Shown: positions 11,917 to 22,799, counted from the stretch's first letter. The stretch is 64,000 nucleotides of DNA from Saccharina japonica (GCA_008828725.1 MEHQ01002127.1:156455-220454), one strand, 5' to 3'. A program made the numbers and translations. The notes: generated from the sequence alone by a model not told the origin.

Positions 11917-12553
11917 CGACGTGGTACTGCCGGTGTAAGCTCAGTTTCCGGGGGTTTCGAGTGCCGAATGCCCTTACGGTACCTGGTGTGTCTTTGGTAG
12001 TATTTATAGACCGCTCTTTGAGCACGCAATCCATCCCCTCTCCCAATAAATAGGAGATTGAATATAAACAAGACCTCAGAGCGGATCACTGTACCAGGTA
12101 CGCTACGTACTGTATTTGTTATTGCACCTGGCACCTGGTGTTGACAATGGCGCCAGGCTCCTGTGTTTGGCGAAAGAGCACTTCTTGCTTTTTAGATGGG
12201 GCATGGGAAGGGCGAAGAAAACAGATGATAGGTGGTGTGCAGCTCGGTTTGCCGGACTGTCGAGCGCCGACTGTTCTTTTCGGCGGCCGGCGGCAGCGCA
12301 AGCCGTACCGGTAACATAACAACGCGCCCCCACGCAGGTAAAGGTCTTATGAGACGCATACTGCCTTGTGGCAGGGGTTAGGGGTGGCACCTTCGACTGT
12401 TCTGAGGTTATATGATACTCACTTGAGGCGGTCTACGGTACATCTCACCCAAAAGCTGGCTTTGAGAAAAAAAATGCACAAGTGAACCTGACGAAAAACC
12501 CCATGGCCTACATAGGTCTGTAACGAAAACGATGTTGGATAGCTTTGTTATTA
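11917..12553. other. No gene supported
   Basis: A plus frame at 12116-12319 is open for 67 codons but matches nothing I know. Repeated ACCTGGTRC palindromes are present. Confidence 0.35.
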
Positions 12554-12656
12554 CGGGCAAGGACCATAGTAAATAGAACCTACGGTACAGACAAAAATAT
12601 ATATATTTTTAGTATTTTTACTGACAATATTTGGTCCTATTTACTAAAGTTTCCCG
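12554..12656. mobile_element. Short TA-flanked MITE, CCATAGTAAATAGGACC family (copy 1)
   Basis: The termini are inverted: CGGG(C)AAGGACCATAGTAA at the left, and its complement ending CCCG at the right, each next to TA. Four other copies of about 100 bp occur at 17769, 21741, 25048 and 44427. The TA target and small size suit a mariner/Stowaway-like MITE. Confidence 0.85.
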
Positions 12657-12674
12657 TAATGGTTGAGGAGCCCC

Positions 12675-12815
12675 ATCAATGCCGGGCACGTGCCGTAGTG
12701 GGGAGGGGGGATAAGGGTCTACTTAGTGAACCCGGATCTGAATTGCGACTGTTAATGTTATTAGGATGGAGCAGGAGCAAGAAAGGCGAAGATGATACAT
12801 GAGACGGAACGAAAC
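12675..12815 (+). mobile_element. tRNA-derived SINE, 3' fragment
   Basis: It shares GTGCCGTAGTGGGGAGG, CCCGGATCTGA and GGCGAAGATGAT...GAGACGGAA with the tail of the complete SINE at 29970. The head is absent. Confidence 0.7.
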
Positions 12816-13939
12816 AAAACGCCGAGAAAGTGATACCACGTAGAGTACACGTATCGTAGAATGCGTGCCTCGACCCGCATGAGTCTGGAACACTGTGGGG
12901 GGGGGGGGGTGTTCTTGGCCGTTCACCGTCACAGCAAAACTCCGCTAACATCAACCAAGTCTTACTATTAATAGGGCTGCCTGTGAGTTGGTTGGGCGTC
13001 ATGGCTAGGTACCGCCTTTGCCCTCGCTGGAGCTGTTCTCCTAGTCGAGTCGCCACCGCTGCTTCGTACGAATGATGATTATGGTGTCCTCACATTAGCT
13101 CATTACCATGAAATCCTGCCCATGGTCACAAAAAATATTATACTTGACCTTAACCGCAACCCCAATGGTTGATCAACCAATGCTTAGGGCCAGTTATCTT
13201 CGTCCTGTACACAGTGTGCGTCGAAACAATCTCGAATAAGTAATGCAGTCATATTTTATGACGGGAACCCACAGCAAGAAGCAAGCACCTCCGCCGACCC
13301 GGAGGGGGTGCCACCGCCTGGGGGGTCCGGAAGAGCATCGGGTGCGGCATTGGGGGACGTGCGGTGTCTCCGTGCGTTTATGGTCGTCAACCAAAAACGG
13401 CGTGACGTGCCGGGGGTATCGGGTGGTAGTTAGTTGCTCGGGGGCACCAAATGGTAGGGCTGCCTGCCGTGTGTACAGCAAACGGCACGTTATGCGCGTG
13501 TGGTGTGAGGTGAAAGCCTCGTCGGGAAACCCGCCCAAGAAGAGGGCCTACACCACCGCACCGTAAACGAGAGAGGTTGGTCTTACGCCTCTTGTATCTC
13601 GTGCACAGGGGAAATAGCAACAACAGCAAACCGGAGAACAGCAGCCATCGGCAAGCAACAAATTGAAACCCCTTGATGACATCTCGACGCTCTGAGATAC
13701 CGAGGGGACCGCATCGCGCGGAACGCCGGTCGAGTGTGGGCTTCCATAGACACAGCTCCTCTGCGGCGCACATGAGTGCACAGCTCGCCATGGGAGACGG
13801 GCGACACTGGAGGCGGCACTTCAAGCCGACCCTGGACTTTCTGTTACGGCCGCGGGACTCAAAAGCAGGCCCGATAAAGACGAAGGTGAACGGCGCAAAT
13901 GATTCTGCTACCCGTGGGACTAAAGTATGTCGGGGATAG
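12816..13939. other. No gene supported
   Basis: A minus frame open from 14088 to 13387 (233 codons) is Arg/Cys-rich with no motif and conflicts with a plus-strand candidate at 13940. I treat it as a GC-rich by-product. Confidence 0.35.
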
Positions 13940-14344
13940 CAAGGACCACTCGATGATTTCTCGCTTGAAAATCTGCAACAACGCGTTGTCTCCGTCGTCA
14001 AAGCGCAGCTACGCCAACACGTGCTCGGCCTCCTTAACCACGCACACACACAGACAGCGGAGTTGTCGAGTTCCCTCCTGGGGGGCAATCAAGCTTCGGT
14101 ACATCGTATTAGCCCTGCTCCACTTGCCACAGGACGGCCTATGGAAGCGAAGGCGAGAAGTTCGCCTCTGTCGAACGCGGTGACGTCAGTCACCCTTCTA
14201 CTCCCACCGCTGATGGAGAACACACACAACACAAGCAGAGCATCGACACGTCTCGGGCACCCAACCCACGACGCCGCGGACGCGACCCAAGCACGAGAGA
14301 GAATCGTTAGCCTGCCACCACTCGGGCGGGGTGTCAGCACGTAG
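13940..14344 (+). CDS. Possible exon, unrecognised protein
   Basis: Directly after an AG at 13938-13939 a frame stays open for about 135 codons to a stop. It starts PLDDFSLENLQQRVVSVV and continues with KAQLRQHVLGLLNH, an amphipathic helical pattern unlike the random frames around it. The rest is Ser/Thr/Ala-rich. No family is recognised, and the upstream exon and promoter are not identified. The pyrimidine tract before the AG is weak, so this may be chance. Confidence 0.3.
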   Translation, partial: QGPLDDFSLENLQQRVVSVVKAQLRQHVLGLLNHAHTQTAELSSSLLGGNQASVHRISPAPLATGRPMEAKARSSPLSNAVTSVTLLLPPLMENTHNTSRASTRLGHPTHDAADATQARERIVSLPPLGRGVST

Positions 14345-14414
14345 AAGCACGCAGCCTATCTTGCAGAACCGCGCGCGCCCGGCAACGGGGTGGCATGGTG
14401 GTGGGTGATGGTGG

Positions 14415-14760
14415 TGGGTGAAAGCTAAATACCCGGAAGTAGACCGCGCCTACGTTTCCGAGTCGGCAGCGGCAGCTTCAGTGCCGCTGAACCGGAGGAA
14501 GGGTGTGGTCCGGGGTGGCGCCAGAAGGGAGAACTTCCCCCGCGCAGGTAGCCTTCGCAGTCATAAACCCCTGCAACGCGCTATCAGGCAACGCGCTATC
14601 AGGCACGGCAACTGGGTGACGTGAGAGCGGGTGAAAGCAAAGCTGTCGAAATACGACCGTGCCTAAATCTCCGAGTCAGCAGCGGCAGCGGTGGCAGCAA
14701 GGGCCACAAATCACCGGAGGGAGGGAGGCGGGAGTGACCCCAAGCAGCGCCCGGAGGGAT
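14415..14760 (+). repeat. Two-copy tandem duplication, about 220 bp apart
   Basis: GGGTGAAAGCWAA...CGACCGTGCCTA...TCCGAGTCRGCAGCGGCAGC appears at about 14416 and again at about 14629. The copies have diverged. Coding status is unknown. Confidence 0.65.
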
Positions 14761-14769
14761 TTTTTTCCC

Positions 14770-15031
14770 AAATCGGACAAGATCACACGATCTAGATATC
14801 TCGATCGTCCAGACGTCTGATCGTCCAGACCCTTAACCTGCCGTCATGAGTTGTTGTGGAGGATCTGTATAGTACAGATCCAACCCAGGAAACATGTGTT
14901 CTTATTAGATCATGCAGATTATAAGGCCCTCACCCGGCAACATAAGTTAGATCACGCAGATCAGGAGTCTTTATGTCCTGTGTCCTGCACTATCTAGATC
15001 ATCAGGCGGGGATCGATGATCTGTCCAATTT
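14770..15031 (+). mobile_element. GATC-rich TIR element (copy 3)
   Basis: The ends are AATCGGACAAGATC and GATGATCTGTCCAATT in inverted orientation. The core has the palindrome GATCTGTATAGTACAGATC, followed by CAACCCAGGAAACATGTG and CCCGGCAACATAAG, as in the other copies. Confidence 0.8.
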
Positions 15032-15088
15032 CAAGGGTACGTTCAGTAGGGTTTACCGGTACTCGGCGTTTTTTTGGGTGGCGTACAA

Positions 15089-15575
15089 GACACGTGCTAC
15101 GATAGAGGGACTACTGTAGCATTTTTTGGCTCAACTATTTTCTGAATGACGGGGAGCGTTCCTTAACCCCAAAATCATCGGAATTTCATTATTTTGTTGC
15201 AGTATTTTCCATTCTATACTACTTAGGGCCCATATTAACGAGTATAAAATAAACTCAATTTGGAAAAATAAAATTCAAATTCGCTTTTCATTGGTCAACA
15301 CACGCACCAGCACCAAAGATTAGGATCTTGGGGTATAATCTTGGGTGGTGGTGCGGGTTTTGACCAATGAAAAGCGGATTTGATTTTTTTTTTTTCCAAA
15401 TTGTTTTTTTTTTTCCCCGTTAAAACGGGCCCTTAGGCCATGGGGTTGTGCATCGGGTATCATAGCACTTTCCCCCCCCCCTCTAAATCAGTTTGGACGA
15501 GGTATAGAGCTCCTCAAGTAATAAGTAACCACCCTCGGAGGGCAAAAATGGTGCACCTTTACCGTAGCATGCGTT
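15089..15575 (+). mobile_element. GACGCRTGCTACGG-TIR MITE (copy 2), carrying a nested MITE
   Basis: It starts GACACGTGCTACGATAGAGG and ends GGTGCACCTTTACCGTAGCATGCG. The interior matches 42361-42666 except for a 207-bp insertion at 15226-15432. Confidence 0.85.
15226..15432. mobile_element. Harbinger-like MITE with TTA target duplication (copy 1)
   Basis: It is bounded by GGGCCCATATTAACGAG and its inverted partner CGTTAAAACGGGCCC, with TTA on each side (15223-15225 and 15433-15435). The sibling host element at 42361 has the empty site with a single TTA. A 3-bp TWA duplication is characteristic of PIF/Harbinger. Confidence 0.88.
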
Positions 15576-15699
15576 TAGAACCTCGTACCAGGTACCTGGT
15601 ACCTGTTTGTATCGGTATGCTCTGTAATGCTCTGCAATGCACATCATACGTACGGTTCGTACGATGTGACGATGGCACCGCCATATAAGCGTAGCGTAA

Positions 15700-15856
15700 T
15701 TCGACGCGGGTTGACGAGGGAAGAAAACAAAGGGTTGGAGTCCTCTCGCGGTAAAAAATGCTAGGCAAGAGCCGTCGCTGGGAGGGGAAAGATATGTATG
15801 TGACCCCGGATCTGAGTTACCGACTAAAAGAGAGAGATAGAGAAGAGAGATAGAGA

Positions 15857-15913
<57 letters not shown>

Positions 15914-16051
15914 CGAGAAAGAGAGGGAGTGAGAGAGAGAGAGCGAGAGAGAAAGAGAGAGAGATGAGAGAAAGATGAGCAGAAGGAATGAGAGAGAGAG
16001 AGAGAGAGCGAGAAAGAGAAAAAAAAGGAGGTGAGAGAGAGAGAGCAAGAG

Positions 16052-16142
<91 letters not shown>

Positions 16143-16178
16143 CAGAAGGGCGAAGACAATTTAATGGGATGGAACAAA
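15700..16178 (+). mobile_element. SINE 3' part with an internal GA expansion
   Basis: It has the SINE phrases GACGAGGGAAGAAA, GTGACCCCGGATCTGAGTT and, at the end, AGAAGGGCGAAGACAATTTA with ATGGGATGGAA. Between the last two, the normal purine-rich linker of some 25 bp has become a GA tract. Confidence 0.8.
15830..16142. repeat. (GA)n microsatellite, about 310 bp, imperfect
   Basis: Purine-only (GA)n with occasional C or A interruptions, lying within the tail of a SINE. The Ser/Leu-rich reading on the minus strand is an artefact. Confidence 0.95.
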
Positions 16179-16292
16179 AACATCACACACACAAGTAAAC
16201 CGGTAATCCTGGAGGCGGGAACGAAGCCGTACGTATGTGGCTCCTTGTCTTCGCCATAAACCTACACGCTACACGCCCTGCAACAACGCTTA

Positions 16293-16382
16293 GCCCTTTT
16301 AGAACTGCAGTCCCGTTTTGGGGACAAACCACTCTAATTCTAAGTGATTTGTCCCCAAAACGGGACTCCAGTCCTATAAGGG
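16293..16382. mobile_element. 90-bp hairpin MITE with TTA target duplication
   Basis: The left arm CAGTCCCGTTTTGGGGACAA is mirrored by TTGTCCCCAAAACGGGACT, with inverted GCCCTTTTAG/CTATAAGGG ends. TTA stands at 16290-16292 and 16383-16385. It is Harbinger-like by target size and is a different family from the GGGCCC elements. Confidence 0.8.
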
Positions 16383-17320
16383 TTAAAAGGAATAAATGTA
16401 AGGGGTCGATATCATCGGAGAGCTTTTTTTCCCACATGTTTCCATATTTGTGAAATAAGTTCCATGATTTGCGAAATATTTTTCAAATATGTGAAATTTA
16501 ACAGAGGGAAAAATATTAGGAATGTTAAATTTCCAAAAATATCAGGAAAGTTATTTTTTCCAAATTTGGAAATTCTGGAAAAAAAAACTCTCGAAAAGGT
16601 CTCCCATAAGATAATAACGGCCCTAACAAGTATCACTACCACTACTACTACTCATGTTTTATCACACCAAGCTTGCAAATATCATTGTGTCCCAAAATAT
16701 AAGTAAATTTTGAATACTAATACATAATACAAACGTTTCTTATATCTTGGGACAGAGCGATACGAGTTTTGAGGAAATTTTCAATTCTTGATCTCACAGC
16801 TGAGTGAGGTGTTTTTTTGGTTGGTTCGTTTGTTTATTTCTGTATGGTTGGGGAAAATATTCAGAGTCATAACGGGGACTGAAATAATATTGGTATGTTT
16901 TTGTCAAGTATTGAGGTATGATATATGATGTATGGTGTATGAATACCTATGTATGTATATTGTATATATGATGTATGATGTATGATTGATAGGTTTATTA
17001 TGTGGACAAGGTGTGATCTGGAATAAAGTTAAAGAGCTGCACACTGTCAGATGGCAAATAGAATAATAGTAATACCAGGTACAGCAGTATGTATGCAGTA
17101 TGCAGTCATACCGGTAGTTTTCGATTATCGTATAATACCAGCAGGTACGATATCATACTCGTAGGTATATTATGTTGTGCTCCCTTGGTTGTGAACTGAG
17201 TGGAAATGGACCAAACAAATACTCCGTATATCGTATATACATCCGTACATCGCATTCCTTTTTATTAATAGTAATACAAATAATACTCACTGACGTACTT
17301 AACGTAGGAACGTAGGGCTC
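16383..17320. other. AT-rich sequence, no gene seen
   Basis: It contains short inverted AT-rich phrases (16440-16600, such as TTTCCAAATTTGGAAA) and ATGATGTATG-type simple sequence around 16917-16990. Confidence 0.4.
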
Positions 17321-17324
17321 TACC

Positions 17325-17372
17325 CAACACCACCAGTAGACCAGTAGACCAGTAGACCAGTAGACCAGTAGA
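17325..17372. repeat. (CCAGTAGA)n 8-bp tandem repeat
   Basis: About five units of an 8-bp motif. Confidence 0.85.
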
Positions 17373-17768
17373 CCTTAGCTTTTCAGCTTTTAGCCCTGAA
17401 CCCCTGTCCTTGTTGAGCCCTCCGGACCCTGCGTACAACTGCGGTGGAGGTATTTTTGGTGTGATACTATGAATAATAGTAGTACTAGTAGTAAGCAGTA
17501 GGTACGTCATGATGTCATGATATATACCTACGAGTACCTCTTTCGGCCTTTTGGCTTAAACCATGTATATATAACACAACGATCCTGGAGACAAGCGTCA
17601 TTGAGATGATGCCATGTTTAGTTTGCTATGTTCATTCAGCGCATACCATACATAACACACAAAAAAGTGTGATCTACACATCATAATATAGCTGGCACCT
17701 GGCATATACTTACGTGCGTGATACCTCGTTGTATTGTAGTACTGCATATCCCCGGGAAATCAGTATTA

Positions 17769-17874
17769 CGCGGGACCATCATAGTAAATAGGACGTACGG
17801 CACACACAAAAACCTGAATATTTATTGCCTATTTGTACCAACAATATTTGGTCCTATTTACTATGGCCCCAAGG
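17769..17874. mobile_element. TA-flanked CCATAGTAAATAGGACC MITE (copy 2)
   Basis: It has GGGACCATCATAGTAAATAG on the left and TTGGTCCTATTTACTATGG on the right. The right terminus has lost its CCG/TA end. Confidence 0.8.
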
Positions 17875-17954
17875 AATAGGAGATTATTCTTGACCGCGTC
17901 AAGCATTCGCGCCTTGCGACTATTATTATATACTTGCGATAATACATTACAGTA

Positions 17955-18121
17955 CAGGACACCTAATAAGAAACAACCTCATAAGAAAAAGCCAGGCTCA
18001 TATTTCGAGGAAAAATAATTAATTATGGAGTCGTTATCTCGAAAGTTAGTGTAGAAAGCACCCTCTCTCAAATAATAAATCCAGCCTGGACCAGATTTCC
18101 TGTTTCTTATTGAATGTCCTG
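17955..18121. mobile_element. MITE related to the 34.3-kb DDE transposon (copy 2)
   Basis: It has CAGGACACCTAATAAGAAAC at the left and ATGTCCTG at the right. TA precedes it (17953-17954) and a decayed TG follows. The interior is shared with 39663-39830 in inverted orientation. Confidence 0.85.
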
Positions 18122-18144
18122 TGCTGTGTGTACCACATCACCGC

Positions 18145-18425
18145 CGCGAAGTGCACATGGTAGGCTCTTGTCTCCCCTCCCCACTGCGATTCGTGCCTTG
18201 CATTTTTATCGCGAGAATATTTCAGGACTTTTCTTCCCTCGTCGAGTCGCGTCGAATCCCGCCTCCCCACGCTACGAAGGCGCTCTCAGCATTTGGTTCC
18301 TTTTTATTTTTTGCGAATAAAGTCAAAATCTCACCACACGGTGAGATTCGAACTCGGGTACCAATCAATGCTATTAATAGTAGCATTTGAAGCTAACCAC
18401 TACTGTAGACCACCGGGGCGACCGA
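18145..18425 (-). mobile_element. tRNA-derived SINE, nearly complete on the 5' side
   Basis: On the minus strand the tRNA-like head reads CGCCCCGGTGGTCTACAGTA (A-box region), then GAGTTCGAATCTCACC (B box). The shared body follows (ATTCGACGCGACTCGACGAG, GCGATAAAAATGCAAGGC). Its tail is cut off near the MITE at 17955-18121. Confidence 0.8.
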
Positions 18426-18534
18426 TGAGTTTATGTACTGCCAGGCATTAATCGATTGATAATGCTAAAGGCACGACGAGTAGTCTCAGTTGGACTGTCG
18501 GATATCGGGAGCATAGATAGCACTCTTCTTCTCC

Positions 18535-18670
18535 TCGTCCCATTTATTATATTCGGCCTTCTTTCGCCTGCTCCTTCACTAGTCGTAACTCAGACCCAGG
18601 GTCACAAAATAGGCTCTTCTCCCCCCCCGCGCAGTACGGTACGCGCCGTGCATGTTATCACGAGAACCCA
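18535..18670 (-). mobile_element. SINE 3' fragment
   Basis: It carries the family tail (CCCATTTATTATATTCG, GTCGTAACTCAGACCCAGGG) and part of the body, read on the plus strand. No head is present. Confidence 0.7.
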
Positions 18671-18761
18671 TACATTGCAGTATCGCGTCGCCTTTTATCA
18701 CAGACCCCCGGAAGATCGAAAACATGAAAAATAAAAGTATCCGTTTTCTGTCCTATTTTGT

Positions 18762-18945
18762 CTTCATTTTTTTTTTTTTTTTTCCCATCCCATCTATTAT
18801 CTTCGCACTTCTGTCCCTCTCCCTCCATAGTCGTAACTCAGATCCGGGGTCACAAAACAGGCTCTTCTCCCTCCTCCCCACTACGGCGCATGCCTTGATT
18901 TTTTATCGCGCAGAGGGTTCAGCATTCCCAACGCTCATGACGCGT
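18762..18945 (-). mobile_element. SINE 3' fragment with long A tail
   Basis: On the minus strand it ends GATAATAGATGGGATGGG followed by an A tail (T run at 18765-18783). The body includes TTTGTGACCCCGGATCTGAG. Confidence 0.8.
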
Positions 18946-18984
18946 ATTCTATATTTTTATATCACCACTTTTACTTTCGGGCTC

Positions 18985-19610
18985 AACTCGTAGTGAGCGG
19001 TGTCCCCCCCCGCCCCCTCCCGAGCTTCACTCATATCATCCCCCGCCCCACCGATGCTTCCAATGCATCCCCCCCTCCTCGAATGTCCACACACCCGGCC
19101 CCCCTCCCCGGCATGACAGGGTGCTTCGTCTCAAAGGATCGGTGGTCAACTCTTGGTCAAGGTGACCTAGGCAGCAATCAAAATGACGTCCTTCCTACCA
19201 CGGCACGCCTCCCCTCGCCCCTCGTTCCCCCCCCGCTCTCCGCCCCACGTCCATCGCCCCCCTTTCTTCCACCTCGCTCCCGAAGTTCACTCCCTCCGCC
19301 ACCGGGCCCAGATGTTCCCACTCCCCCCCCGATGTCCACCAGGGTTATCTCCGTACCAACACCCCTTGCGCGAGCGGTGGGAGGGTCCACCGAGCCCCAT
19401 CCTCCCCTCGTGTTCCACACCCCCTCCGGCTTTTACCGGAACGCGCCCGCCCCGTATGTTCCTCTAGACGTCCATCAGTGCCCACCCGTGATGTCCACTC
19501 TCCGTCTTCCCCCGGATGTTTTACCCTTTCCCGCTGATGTTTTAGCCCCCCGATCTCCTTTTGCCTCGCTCTTGTCCCCGATGTCACATCTTCTCTCCCG
19601 CCCCACAATG
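18985..19610. repeat. C-rich degenerate repeat, GATGTCCACC motif
   Basis: A very C-rich strand in which GATGTYCAYC-like phrases recur irregularly (for example 19331, 19491, 19517, 19533). The 264-codon Pro-rich plus frame is probably a by-product of this composition. Confidence 0.6.
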
Positions 19611-19611
19611 A

Positions 19612-19785
19612 AGAAGGGGATAAGATTATGCAATATAAATTTATTTACGTTATGTTATTTGATATATTCTATATTTAGTGCCTTTTCATATATCTTCTGG
19701 CGGTGTCTACTAGGAGTAGGACGTGTTCCGTCTCGAAGGGTGGTCAGTGGTCAATGGCTAAGCAAGGCTAGTAAGCCCCCTCCGT
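19612..19785 (+). repeat. C-run-bounded repeat, subfamily 2 (copy 1)
   Basis: It shares GGGGATAAGATTA, GGTGTCTACTAGGAGTA, CCGTCTCGAA and GGTCAATGGCTAA with the copies at 43630 and 63890. The C run is reduced to CCCCC. Confidence 0.7.
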
Positions 19786-20244
19786 GATGTAGGATCGCAA
19801 ACCCAGACGTAGTGTCGTCTAGTGCAGTCCCCCCGATATCCACCACCTCTTCCCCTCGCTGATGTTCATCCTCCCCTCGTTCAACGCTATCATTGTTATG
19901 CAAGAACTCAAAGCCACAAGAAAGCCAGACTGAGAGTAAGATTTACAGAAACACAAGGAATTCGGGAGCCGTTTTACCGGAGGTTATGGAGGAAGGCCTA
20001 TTTTATTTTATATGAAATCCAGACTGAAGTGCTGTACGTATACTTCGTTCAGTATCAATTGTCCTGCTTCTTACTATCTCCCAGTGTATAGGAGTCTTCT
20101 GCGGCTGAAAGTCCAAAAGTGTCCGTCAAACTCGAAAAATAAGCAACACACGGTACAATTTTTAGTTTACGGTACAATATATGTGTAGGGAAAGTACGCA
20201 ACAGAAAATCAGCTCAACAAGACGCAACAAACCAATACGTTCCT
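19786..20244. other. No gene seen
   Basis: Short frames only; no recognised sequence. Confidence 0.35.
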
Positions 20245-20520
20245 CTTTTTATTTTTCCGTCCCATTTATTATCTTCGCCCTTCTTTCTCCTGCTCCCTCC
20301 CTAGTCGTAACTCAGATCCGGGGTCACATAGCAAGCTCCCCCCCCTCCTCCCTACCATGCGACTCGCCCAACACCTCACGGCGCTTCGTGCTTGGTGCTA
20401 ACAATGCCTGCCTGGTCGGTGGAAACCCGACATGCTCCATTCCGGCATTGTAAGGATGCGAGGTTCTATGGTCATACGACTACGGCCATGCATGAATATG
20501 AAGTGCAACCCCCCCCCCCC
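20245..20520 (-). mobile_element. Chimera of SINE tail and C-run-bounded repeat, subfamily 1
   Basis: 20245-20345 is the SINE tail and body on the minus strand. 20350-20520 is the repeat seen at 8805, ending in C10. On the minus strand the repeat takes the place of the tRNA-like head and proximal body, as if it supplied a different 5' half to a shared SINE 3' end. Confidence 0.65.
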
Positions 20521-21060
20521 AACTACGGTACATGGGCGCCTTTCATTGTTTTCGCGAGAAGGCTTAGGGGTTCAACACTTTCTTCCCGGTATACCGTTTT
20601 CAGTCGCTTGGCCCATGTCCGAAGTTGTTTTATGCATTCGAGTATGTCTTTTACTCTGGATGGTGCTAAATTTATCCCGGAGTTTTTGGCGGATGATCCT
20701 GAGGAAGAGAGCCCCTTCGGACAATGTACCCGAGCAGCAAGTACTTTTGGTATTGACCCCAATATCATACCGTTGAAACTACCTGTCCTACTATTATTGA
20801 TAATAAACACACCCTCGCTTGGTATACGGTAATATGGCGCTAATTTTATCCAGGAGTTTTTGTTACTGACAGTCCTGAGGAAGAGAGCCAATCCGGCTAG
20901 TATACCCAGGGTACAAAGTACTCTTCTTGGTGTTGAACCCAACACCATACCCGCGAAACTACTGTACCTACTGTTGTGAGGCTTAAATTGGGTAGGTACT
21001 TGGTTAACCTTTTTACCAGTAGCCCGACCGACTAATGCCTTCGCAAATGGCGTCGTCGGC

Positions 21061-21106
21061 AGGACATGGGTTGTAGCGGTCGTGAGTTCGAATCTCACGA
21101 CCACCA
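21061..21106 (+). repeat. tRNA-like 3' half (SINE-head remnant)
   Basis: GTCGTGAGTTCGAATCTCAC forms a T-arm-like hairpin with a perfect B box, and a GACCACC acceptor-like end follows. No matching 5' acceptor strand (GGTGGTC) lies upstream at the right distance, so it is not a full tRNA. A related head without this half lies near 21290-21350. Confidence 0.5.
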
Positions 21107-21740
21107 TGAAAACGTTTTTTTTAAAGAAAAATAGCGATTTTTTGTCATGTCAGAATCTGATAAACAATCTTCTCCCTTATTGGGTCCCCATTGATTGTCA
21201 AGAACTTCGGACTAGGCGCGTACGGCCCCATACGACGCCCAAGGACCCCGCTGTTCTGAAGGGAGTGGGGGTGTTATAAGGCTTAGATTGATGGGTAGGT
21301 ATTGGGTTAACCTTTTACCAGGTCCCCAACGGACTAACGCCTTAACACTGCCCTGCTCATAAACACAACCGCCCTTGGTATATCATTAACTGTATTATTA
21401 ATAGTGTGGTAAATTCATCCAGAAGTTGTTGGCGGATTATCCCGACAAAGAAAATCCCTTCGACCAAGAAAATGCCATACGTACGTACCCACGCGAGAAA
21501 CTAGCTACCCTGCCCCACTAAACGTAGCCCTCCCTTGGCACTGATATACTGTGCTACTGTCCTGCATTTATCTAGGAGTTTATGGCGGATGCTCTCGAGG
21601 GAGAGAGCCCCTTCGGATAATATACCCGTGGCAGAAAAGCACTGTAGATATTTACGCCAATACCATAACGGCGAAACTACCCACCCTATTAATAAGCACA
21701 CCCTTCCTTGATACCTTTTGTAGTGTTGTTCTATTTATTA

Positions 21741-21839
21741 TGGGGGGCCATAGTAAACAGGACCAAATAGTGTTAGTTAAAACAGATACACATATAGGTT
21801 TTTGTCTGTACCGTAGGTTCCATTTGCTATGGTCCCCCG
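21741..21839. mobile_element. TA-flanked CCATAGTAAATAGGACC MITE (copy 3)
   Basis: It starts GGGGGGCCATAGTAAACAGG and ends CTATGGTCCCCCG. TA stands at 21739-21740 and 21840-21841. It is in the opposite internal orientation to copies 1 and 4. Confidence 0.85.
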
Positions 21840-22265
21840 TAATTATTCCATCCAGGATTTTTTTGGTGGGTGATGCCGAGGAAGAGAGCCCATTCGGCTA
21901 CGATGATATAACCGGGCAGAAAGAGTACTATTTTTATCATCTTTGCCATCCTTAACAATGTGTATGTAGCATGAGCTCTTCAACATTAATCACTCAGGGT
22001 GATGCCGAGGAAGAGGGCCCATTCGGCTACGATGATATAACCGGGCAGAAAGAGTAGTATTTTTTATCATATTTGCCATCCTTAACACTGTGTATGTAGC
22101 ATGAGCTCTTCAACATTAATCACTCAGGGTGATGCCGAGGAAGAGGGCCCATTCGGCTACGATGATATAACCGGGCAGAAAGAGTAGTATTTTTTTATCA
22201 TATTTGCCATCCTTAACACTGTGTATGTAGCATGAGCTCTTCAACATTAATCACTCAGAAACATT

Positions 22266-22506
22266 CACACTCTGTACAACTACAACCAACAACTACAGCT
22301 GATAGTTGTGCGCGGCCGCAACTACTCAGTAGTTGTCCCTAAACAACTAGTTGCATAGGTTTTCCACCCAGTAGTTGTCTGCAGACAACTAGTTGCACTA
22401 CTTTTTCAAACAGTAGTTGTCTACGTACAGACAACTAGTTGCACAACTTTTCAGACAGTAGTTGTCTGACAGACAACTACGAGTAGTTGTAGTTGTACAG
22501 GGTGTG
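22266..22506. mobile_element. Palindrome-rich TIR element (ACAACTAGTTG type)
   Basis: The inverted termini are CACACTCTGTACAACTACAA and GTTGTAGTTGTACAGGGTGTG. Inside are four units of CAGTAGTTGTCT(n)AGACAACTAGTTGCA, each a perfect or near-perfect hairpin. No coding capacity. Confidence 0.75.
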
Positions 22507-22799
22507 GAAAACATTCCACCCCGAAGGAAGAAAAACATAGAAGCCAAAAATAGCCCTCTGTACAAAATGTCTACTACCTTCTGTACATATTACTCTACCG
22601 GCTTGAGCTTTGTCTACCTCATTTGCTGTCCTTGCTCCTTTCTTCTCATCACGTACGCTTATTTTCTAGTCTAAATATCAAGTTGCATTGATATTTACCC
22701 CAACACCATACTCGCGCCCACTCGCGAAACTACCTATCAGTACCCTACGAATTCACACCCTACTATATACATAAATATTGCGCTAAAAATTTTGTGCAG

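Larger units (their letters stand above)
20650..22260 (+). repeat. Run of degenerate copies of one acidic exon with its flanks
   Basis: Copies start near 20670, 20845, 21405, 21565, 21850, 22001 and 22131. Each has a version of CAGGAGTTTTTGGCGGATGATCC and GAGGAAGAGAGCCC(N)TTCGG, followed by pieces of the downstream intron. The most intact version is the exon at 22800-22927. The last three copies (about 21872-22260) form a recent tandem array with a 129-130-bp period. Most copies cannot be translated through, so they look like decayed exon duplicates. Confidence 0.75.

Noticed and set aside
12760-14088. 233-codon Arg/Cys-rich minus frame
   Set aside because: No motif, and the opposite strand carries a more protein-like frame.
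15824-16192. 122-codon Ser/Leu minus frame
   Set aside because: It is the translation of a GA microsatellite.
18993-19787. 264-codon Pro-rich plus frame
   Set aside because: C-rich degenerate repeat; the frame has no domain and ends in a dispersed repeat.
21000-21106. tRNA gene (type II)
   Set aside because: The T-arm half is perfect, but no complementary 5' acceptor strand is present. It is better explained as a SINE-head remnant.
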